Shown here one piece after another: positions 1 through 9,800 of a stretch of DNA of 64,000 bases. The stretch's first letter is position 1. Every line of letters starts with the position of its first letter. The stretch lies in assembly GCA_036768485.1 (NCBI GenBank), contig JAVLUZ010000157.1, positions 14,635,877-14,699,876 on the forward strand, written 5' to 3'. The notes below the pieces were generated by a model. It saw only the letters and a program-made list of their open reading frames with translations, did not search any database and was not told the origin of the DNA. Source of the stretch: Mermis nigrescens (Eukaryota; Nematoda; Enoplea; Mermithida; Mermithidae). A program made the translations under genes and the position numbers.

Positions 1-700
1 CAAATACATAATCGAGCACCTTTTCTGCGAAATTTCATGAAAAGTTTGAACAATTGTGAAATCGCAAATTCTGGGGGAATGAAAAAATTTCTGCAGAGAG
101 TGGAAAGTTTTCTGGGGACTGAAAAGCCCCCTCCCCAACCCTCATGATCATATATGCTCGTGACCTGTTGGCATTCCTTTGAAATAAATGAAAAAGCCCT
201 TCAAAACTTTTTGGTGCTACGAGTGCCTATTTTAGAGACCAAGCAAATTACTTAAATAAAAGTCTACCTAAGATAACTTCTAAAGCATTGTACCCTCCAT
301 TGTCAAATTATCGAGCTTTTCCAGAGATTTATCCGTGAAGTTTTATACTATTCGTAATATCAAATAAAATGAACAATAACAATAAAATAACAGTAATAAA
401 ATAATTTTACTTAGGCTTGTTATCTCAAATATTTATTTTTGCAGTGGCACAACTTCCATACACAAAACAAAATTGCTCTACTTATTGAATAAAAAATAAA
501 CGCTTAAGTTGCTCAAGAATGCAATGAGTACAAAGACGATATTTTTAAAGAAAAATAAATCATTCAGGAATCCTTCGATAATGAAATGGTAATTAACCTA
601 AAGTGTCTTAAATATCAAATCCATTTTAATTGCTATTAAAGTCACTGATCAGTTAAAACAAGTTTTTCGAAATTTGTGTAATCAAATCAATTTGTTGCAG
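1..700 (+). other. EAG intron sequence, no gene seen
   Basis: AT-rich sequence upstream of the pore exon with no recognisable exon or repeat copy. It ends at the acceptor at 691-700. Confidence 0.6.
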
Positions 701-805
701 CATTATATTTTACTATGACGTGTATGGCGACAGTCGGCTTTGGAAACATCGCCGGCACAACCGATAGCGAAAAGATTTTCTGTATTTGTATGATGGTTAT
801 AAGTG
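701..805 (+). CDS. eag: EAG exon: pore helix, selectivity filter, start of S6
   Basis: Acceptor is TTTGTTGCAG and donor is G|GTAAGG. The exon starts with the last 2 nt of a codon. It reads [15 protein letters not shown], then an extracellular turn, then ICMMVIS. The K+ filter is TVGFGN, where most EAG members have SVGFGN. The final G joins CT of the next exon to give Ala, restoring ...[13 protein letters not shown] as in EAG S6. Confidence 0.93.
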
Positions 806-3800
806 GTAAGGTATTGTGGTTTTTGCTGCATGTTTTTTGTGAGTTTTTGCCTTTTTTGCTTTTGAACCATACGTGTTCTTCCGGCGGGTTAGGGATTCGA
901 ATCCCTTGAGAATAGCAAATGACCCCCGCAAAATGGCTGCGACCCCCCAAGGATTGTCGATTTTTCGCAAAACTCGATAAAAGTTAAAAAAATGTGCCTT
1001 TCTAAGCGTTTTTAGCTCATTTTTGACTCAAAAATCTCAAATTTTCGATGTTTTACGCCATGTACACATTTTTTTACTATATTTTATTCAATTCACTCGA
1101 TTTTTCCATATTTTTTCAAAGATGATTTTTACGTTTTTATGTTCTAGAAGGAACGAGCATTGTCTGTAACGTTAAAAAACTGTGTTCTTGACGTGTACTC
1201 ATCGTTTTTTTAGCCCAAAAAGGCACTTTTTAAAAATTTTTCGAGCCTGACCCCCCAGAATTGCCATGCTGTATATGTATGCTCAGAACTAAATCCAAAG
1301 CAGATATGAAGGGCATATACGTTTGATTCTAAGTTTTTGTTGTGCAAGACTTTTTTTACTTATATCAAACAACAATGTGTAGATAATCTAAAGTAATAAT
1401 TTGAGCAAAATAAACTGATCCTTGATAGTATTAAAAAATCAAAAGTACTGACAATAACTTTTCTCCAAAAAAAGGAAGATTCTCTTCCTAACTCTTTAAA
1501 ATGCCAGCTTATTCTTTTTTATTTCTAAAGGGAAACGACATTTAAAAGCTTAAAGTTCTAAATATACTGTATTAAACAGACAAATTATAGTTTTTTATCG
1601 TTCACAGCTTTACTATACGCGACCATATTCGGTCATATGACAACTATCATTCAACAAATGACTTCTGCTACTATGCGCTATCACGATATGATAAATAATG
1701 TTCGCGAATTTATGAAATTACACGAAGTGCCTAAAACATTGGCCGAACGGGTCCTGGACTACGTGGTATCAACCTGGGCCATGAACAAAGGACTCGACAC
1801 AGTCAAAGTAATCATAAATTCTCCAATGGTCGTTCCTTCAAATTTAGTAATTTTTAATCTAATTTCTCTCGAGTAGGCAGTAGGTACTCTAAATTATTTG
1901 ATAAAAAATTTAATAATCCTCATTATTCGTGTATTTGATTTTTCTGCGAGTATATAAATCTAGAATGTTAATTAAATACTTATTACAGTAGATTTTTAGT
2001 TTTTGCCAAACTGTTTATCATTCTTTGCCAATGTGCAATTCTTTTTTAATAGTCTTATGACGCGATTTAGTGCTTTTATTAATTGAATAATCATTTCCGA
2101 GTGCAGGTGCTTAGCTACTGTCCGAAAGACATGAAAGCGGACATTTGCGTGCATTTGAATAGAAAAGTGTTCAACGAACATTCATGTTTCCGCCTTGCTT
2201 CCGACGGTTGCCTTCGGTCATTAGCCGTGCATTTTCAGACCAATCATTCAGCCCCAGGCGATTTACTCTACCACACAGGGGAATCTCTGGATGCCTTATG
2301 GTTCGTGGTGTCCGGATCCCTCGAAGTTATTCAGGATGACGAAGTCGTGGCGATTCTGGGTAACCTACGAGATGGTCTTGCTGACGGCTGCCGATTAATA
2401 GCTAATTAAATTATTGATATTCATTTGGGAGAAGCAAAAGAAGAATTTGAAACCAACATCGAATGAAATGAGAAAGTTATACAAAAGAGGGACACATCTA
2501 TTCATTTTATTGGATATTCAAGATCTTTAAATTTCGAATTTGTGCATTTTACGTCCATTTAATTTATCCTTCTAACAAATACGTCTTGGATGTCTGTTAA
2601 TATTTTTGGATAAATCAATATTGCTTGTGTTACATATCGGCTGAATTATCCGTTAAAAAGTTTTATTATATTGTTTAGCCAAAAATTCGAGATATATTTT
2701 TAAAATGCAAAATCGCTACAATAATTTGCAATTTTTGTGCAATTTTGGCGGATTCAGTCGCATTTTGATCTACATGCTTACAGTGGCAAGGCTATGAACC
2801 ACTTATTTTTGCGTGCTGCTTACTATTATAAAAACGATATTAAAAAAGCTCTCACACTACGCAATGTTTTATTTTTTGCGATTTGTCACTCCGTGCAAAC
2901 CCTATAATAAATAACGTTTAAGATTTAATTTCTAACGATTCTTGTGTTTACGTAAGTTTTCTTTTTTCAAAGGCAAAGGCGACGTATTTGGTGACGAGTT
3001 TTGGAAAGAATCCACCATTGGACAATCGGCAGCCAACGTTAGAGCCTTAACTTATTCGGATTTACAGCTTATCAAACGGGATAAGCTACTAGAAGTGTTA
3101 TCGTTCTATCAAGCGTTTGCTAATTCGTTTTCGCGGAATTTAATACTAACGTATAATTTGAGAGTTCGGGTAAGCCCAAATGTCGCAAGATTTATTCATA
3201 GTTCAATGCAGGCTCGAAGCTGTTGGGGACTGGGGAATATTCCGCCCAAAATTTTGGAAAATCTATCATTGGCGGATTTGGGATTTTATGTAAAGGGGGC
3301 GGTACCCTAAGTTTTTCCGAAACTGTCGGAAATAGGTCCAAAAATTTGCTCTTCACGACCAAAATTGTGTTTATCGGCATTTTACGATGTATGTTTTTAT
3401 TTAAAATCATTTTTGGCGCATGAATATCTCTTCCGACAAATTGTACGCGAAGAAATGCCCAAATTTCTTTAACTTTAGCGATAATGCGGCGCGATGCGCC
3501 GGAAAATTTTTCAAATTTACGAGGAAGGACATTTGATGATTTGAAATGTAAGTGTTTTTCCTGCCTTTGTAGCAACCAATGCGAAGCGTGAAAATTTTTA
3601 AAAAGTATGCTTAAAATGGAAAAAACTATGTTGAAATATCTGTTTCTGTTCCAAAAATCGTTTTAGGAGTCCTGGAAATGTTTTCTGCTACAAAAGCCTA
3701 TTGCTGGTGCCAAAATATGAATTCCGGAGTCGCCAAGAAAGCGAATAAATGTCATTAAAACGAATCATCCGAAAATTCGAGAAATTATGGTCACCGACGG

Positions 3801-6800
3801 CCAAAAATCGTCGCGGACTTACATATCCATTCCTTATCTCCCAAATGTTCTCGGCCGATGGGGAGCGGCCATCCGCTTAAATCCGCCCCTGACATCTAGA
3901 ACATCTAGAACTTTTCACAAGGGTTCAACAAAAGAAAAAATTTGAATTTCTTACAGTGCATTTGAAAAACCGTCAATAGAGTTTCTTTTCTGGCGCTTCG
4001 AGGAATAATCTATGCACCTACACGACTATGTAAAGTTTAAACGACAGAGTTTTGTAGGAACGAGTTTGTATGGCTTATTCCTGCACATCTTAGCTATTAA
4101 CCTAAGCCCTAGTAACCGTTAATACGGGAAAAAGTATGGTTTAAAGAAATCGACATATTTTCCTTTCTATTGGTTAGAAATCGTTAAATAATAAATTGTT
4201 AGATGCGCAAGTTAATACTGCTGCGAATATGAGCATTTTAAGCTACCGCGGTTCACTGTAGCGGGTAAAAAACTACTTTGAAGTTCGATGCCGAATTTTA
4301 ATATTTTTTTGTTTTTTTCATCTTTTGATGGAAATTCGTACATATACGACTTACGCATGCTTTATTTAATGAGATTTGTGGACAATTTATCTATAAAATG
4401 AGTTATTATACTTGAAATTTGAAGTGATAGACATTTTTCACAACAGGTATACGATGGCACGCCCGCGCGCGCGTGTGCGCTCACAGGAGTTCAAAAATTT
4501 ATTTTTTTCTGATTTTTTTCTGGAAGTCACCTTTCCTGGTCAAACTTATTTATTTTTGCTAGGATTAGGCTTAGATTCATGTAGGTGGTCGTCGGGGATG
4601 GAAAAAAGCCAGATTTTAATATTTGAATGTTGGGTTTTTGAGTTTTTTGTGGGTTGTGGGCTTTTTTTGGGTTTTTTGGGGTTTTATTGGGTTTTGTTTA
4701 TGGAAATGACAGGTAGAGCTACATACAGTAGCTGGGAATACTTCCAACAGCTGCAAGACAAGAAACAAACAAAATAAGATAGGTTTTCAATTCATTCTGT
4801 GTAGGGGGTAAAATTTACCCTAACTAGTTATATAGCATATTTTGCATATTTTTGCCAAATTTCCATATTTTTGTGCTCCATATCAATTTTTTTACTGTTT
4901 CGATGTAAAAACATTGTTTGCTCTTGTACGTACTATATTTATTCATTGCTAACACTATGAAGAACATCTATTACATAAAAATCATGATGAGTGTACTTTG
5001 AACCATGATTAGTAGTGTGAAGAGAGTCGAAGTTAAATTATGTTATACAGGTTTTGGCATCTGTTCAGAAGTAAAAATAAAAGACCTGAAAGTAGGATCG
5101 ATCCATCAAATTTATCTGTTGATTTGAAACTTCATTTTAAATTTTTTCCATATATTTGTTTACATACACAAAAGTGAACCTTATTTTGGATGAAGATTTC
5201 CAAACTATGTGTTACAAACAAAAATTGCGCGAAATTTCGCGTGCGCTATTTATGTATTCTATAAAAAATTTCGCTGAGGATTTTTAGGTGCAATTCTATG
5301 CAAATCCGTTTTTACATATGCCTACGAGAATGAATGGACTTTCAGAATTTTTCCAGCCATGTTTCATCCTATAATAACTAATGTAAGATTTAAATATTCG
5401 TTCGAATATAGAGATATAAACTGTTATTTTGTCTCCATAGTCACGTCTAGAAAAGCTAAATATAACTCAGAATTGTGCTCTACGCAAATATGCTTAAACG
5501 ACGAATTATTTTGTTTTTTTTTTGAAAAAATTCAAACTATGATAATGCAAGTGAATGAACAATTTCAATTGTGAAGCTTAGTCAGATTGTGAATTCCATT
5601 CTTTGTGATAAAATGACACTGAGATTCTTAATTAGGTCAAGTTCCGTAAGCTCGTCGACGTGAAACGTGAAAAAGAGCTCGAAGCAAAGCGGAAGCACGA
5701 AAAGTTAGTCATTCCTGCCGATCATCCAGTGAGAAAACTATTGGCTCGCATCAGGGCTCGTCACAACAAAGTTGCTCCGGCAGTAGAAAAGGTACAAATT
5801 TGTTCACTCAATGAATTTCATAGAATTACATTTCGCTAAGCATTTTCATTTTCTCTGATTCTTAAATTGAGTCTTTACATCTAAAAGTAAGTGCAACTAA
5901 ATCCCATCAGTAAGCTATTCAACAATGTGATTGTAATAAATATCATTGAAATTAATTAATATAATGCATATTTTTGTTCTTTTACGTGAATAATTTGCTA
6001 ACCAGATGATTTTATTTGATGATCAAGCTTCAGGTATAATATACAAAAGCTCATAGTGTTCTGATATGTTCGCGTTGGCTAAAAGTGTAGACGTAGATTT
6101 GGTATCAGCTGACAATCAAGTTATCGATTATTTTGTAGAGATTTTTTCGCAAAATTGTGTACATGACTTCGAAAGAACATTTTGCGACGAAAAGTTGATT
6201 GATCGGACCTAATAGCGTTAGAATTGACTTTATTTCGCAAAGTTGATTGCGCGATGTAGAAAAATCGTTGACGAATCGCTATGTTGGCACCTAACCACGT
6301 TTCAGCTGCTTATAATTTGTTTCAGATGGATAGCGTGCTATTCTAATAAGAATTATGAATTTATAGCTCCTCTTACGCAAGACTGTGCGAAATTATTACT
6401 TCAATTGTTTCCTTATTAGCTGAAGAGTCCTATTGTACGACGTCGTGAGAATGACTGAATGTGAATCATTCCAAGATATCTGATACAAGATTCTCCGCTT
6501 TTAAATTATTTGTTATTCTTAAAACGTTTCGTCTTCTGCCTAAATTTTTGTAAGTTATTTCGGGAGCCAGACGCAGGACTACAGTGCAGCCCTTTGCTTG
6601 CGTATCCACTGAAGTCCACTTTCTCACTGTGCACATGACCAAGAGACATATCCTTCGGTTAACGCGCGACACGCAGGTAAAGTCAAAACACGCGGGATCC
6701 GAAAATTTGAAAAATACAAAGGGGTTAAAAAATTCGGGTCGATGCACTTCCGCCGCATAGGTCACATCCGCCGCCTAGGTCAGTTCCGCCACATAGTTCA

Positions 6801-9800
6801 CTTCCGCCGCATAGTTTATTTCCGCCGCATAGTAGTACGGGACAGTCGCTATCGTTATTAATTATACAAAGTGCATTTTAGAGCTGAGTAATGTAGCATT
6901 TGAAACATAGAACTTATACGGGTTTCCATTTAATTAAACAAAATGTAATAAAAGTTTTTTAGCAGAAAATAAAATGTCCGACTACAAAATGTAATAAAAA
7001 ATTTTTAGTTAAAAATATTATGTTCGACTTAGATAACTGAGTTCAGTTATTAGGCAGCTATTTGATAGTCATAAAGCCATATTATGCAGCGTTGAATAAG
7101 CAGTTCCTTTCTGGATCATCCTGTAAACTTCAATCAATAAATTAGGTAAGACAAAATTTTACCACGCATTCACTGTTAAAAATTGAATTTTAAATGAGCT
7201 TTTCTTTGTCGAAAAATTTGATGCTAACAACGCGAATTAGTTTGCTGTTATTAATTGAAAACGATGCTTTATTAGACATCAAATAATTGTCTTAATAATA
7301 GTTCATTTTTTGTTGCATAGTGTTGTCATTTAGGACGAATGAGCACTTCCATGCACCTGATTTCATAAATTCTGTCTAACAGATACAATCACACATGAAT
7401 ATAGAATACAGGAAAGTATGAGGATAAGTGGGATGTGACCATACGTGGGCAGTAAGAAAGTTATGGGGGGAGGGGGTGCAAGATTTTTTGAAGGTCAAAA
7501 AATAGCCTTAAAAATGGTGGTATGGCGAAAAAACACCATTTTTCGACGTTTCTCATCAAGCACTATCCATTGGCATCAAAAAATTGTGAAAAAAAACGAA
7601 AAAATTTTCAAAATTTGAATTCTGGGGGGGTATTTTGATTTCTGGGGGTGAATACCCCCAAACCCCCACGCCAAGGTGTGGATGTGACTGAACCCCGTAT
7701 ATATTCGTATTGATGAGACTAAATGCACGAGTATTGAAGCTAGTACGAATTTGCCTGGTGGTAAAATTGCATTTTTTGTAAGAAAGTCTTAAAAATGTAG
7801 GTGGTTCGCATCGTGAGAATTATTTACCATAAGTTACCTTAGATTTGGCTAAAGATGACACTTTTACAGCCAATATAGTAGAAAATTATTGAAAAGTACC
7901 TATTTTATGACCTTGTATTGAAAAATGTAGGAAAATGCAGTTTTTACCGACTATCCCAGCGAAGTTTACAAGAAATAAGACCATTTTATGTTGGGTCCGC
8001 CCCCCTCACTTTGGCAAATCGTAGCGCATATAGCAATTATTCCGTAATATGCGGCGGAACTGTACTATGCGGCGGAAGTGACCTATGCGGTGGAAATGAA
8101 CTATGCGGCGGAAGTGACCTATGCGGCGGAAATGCACCCCAATCAAAAATTCCATGGTGAAGTGCAAAAACATCATTTAAAGAAGTTTTCACTCACCTTA
8201 GATGCACAGAATGGCCGATCTGGTGGGTTAGCCGGCCTGGGAGGATAACGAATTTAGCTTTTTTAGCCGGAATGACCTCAAAAACTGGTTTAAGCGGTAA
8301 GATAGCTTTAAACTATTACGTTATTGCACCGTTTTTGGGGCATTTATGGAGAAATGTTTCAATTGTCATCCATTTTTTGCCTTCATTTTGCATTATTTTC
8401 CTCAAAAATTTTTCATTTCTCTAATCTGGGGAGTCTAAGACCCTTGAGCCCTTACATGAATATCTGATGTCCACTGAAAACTTTTTAATCAACCAAATCA
8501 TTGACTTTAGCCTTTTTCTCGAGGATCTGTCTTTTTCTGTGAGCTGTCCCAAAGTCCCTCACATTCCTGTATCGCCAGTTTTTATCAGACATGCACAGCA
8601 TACGAATTGAGGTCGGTAAGTTGAAATTCTAAAGTGCGTTTTTCGGGCTCAAAAACGATGGATGCGTGTCAAAAACATCATTTTTCTGCGTTTCTGACAA
8701 TGCTATATCTCTCTAGAGTGCAAAAACCAAAAAATTTCAAAAAAATATGAGAAAAATTTGACTAAATTTAACACAACATGCTAAAATATGAATATATGGC
8801 GCCAAAAATTTGATAATTTAGAGCAAAATGATGGCCAAAACCGCTACCTTTTCTACGAATTTTTAGGAAAATGCAAATTCTAGGTACTGTCTAGGGTAGC
8901 CCACCGTCCTATGTGGCCATCCGTACAGAATGGCCGTCCGTCTAGCCTGGCCGTCCGTCTAGCCTGGCCGTTCCTCCAGGGTGGCCGTCTTCCTGTTTGT
9001 TACATCTTTCCAGAGTGGCCGTCCATCCTCTGTGGCCGCCCGTTCAGGGTGGCCATCCCATAGGCTAGATGGCCTAACCGCTCTGTCACATGACCGTCCC
9101 AATTCGCCGACTGTCCCGTTTCTCCTTCTAAGGATGAAATAAGTTATTTTTAGATTGCCCAGAATCCCATTTCTCTGGCCGTCTCGATTCTCCGACTTGT
9201 GTAATAACCACTTTTGTAAGAGATAGCTCAAGCGTGGTTTATTGATTTGTTTTAGTGATTAGCTTAAAGGAATAGGACTTATTTAACGTGTGAATTATTA
9301 TGCTACTATTTTGGCCGACCTAAAAAATTTTGCTTAGCTATTTACTTAAGCTGTGAGTGACATTTTCTAGCTACTAAACTATTCTGACACAGTGAAAGAA
9401 TTATGTGAATACTTGTAACAAATTTCGCCTCTTCAAAACCATTCATGGTTTCAGGCAGCCACCTCGCAACAAAACAAGATTATTGAATACGAGTGAAAAT
9501 ATGCTTTTTTCTGACGGAAACCTCCTGCGCACACAGTTCGCTTAATGAGAACATGATAGAATAAAAAAGATGCACACAAATGAAGTAGGTACTTTTCTTG
9601 TGCGAGGTGCATAACAATTAGGTACTTTTGTACAACAGAGAATGCCAGTACATGATACTCGTTCGAGTAATATTCAAATAGATATTGTCGCAATATTATG
9701 TAACATTTAGAATAGAAACTAAAAATAGCATAGACGGACGGCCACTCTGGACAACATAATTAAGCCATGTTTTACTGTGGACGGCCATCCTGGATGGGAG

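Noticed and set aside
840..905. tRNA-like B box (GATTCGAATCCC) in an EAG intron
   Set aside because: No A box or anticodon stem at the right distance. The palindromic GGGATTCGAATCCC alone is not enough.
4412..4777. 121-codon frame rich in Phe, Gly and Trp
   Set aside because: Coincides with a G/T-rich low-complexity tract in an EAG intron. No domain, and the same strand is already spanned by the EAG gene.
7918..8160. Frame with [11 protein letters not shown] repeats, resembling a Cys/Gly-rich peptide
   Set aside because: It is the translation of the 18-bp inverted-end repeat of a foldback-like element. The same unit occurs inverted at 6739-6835.
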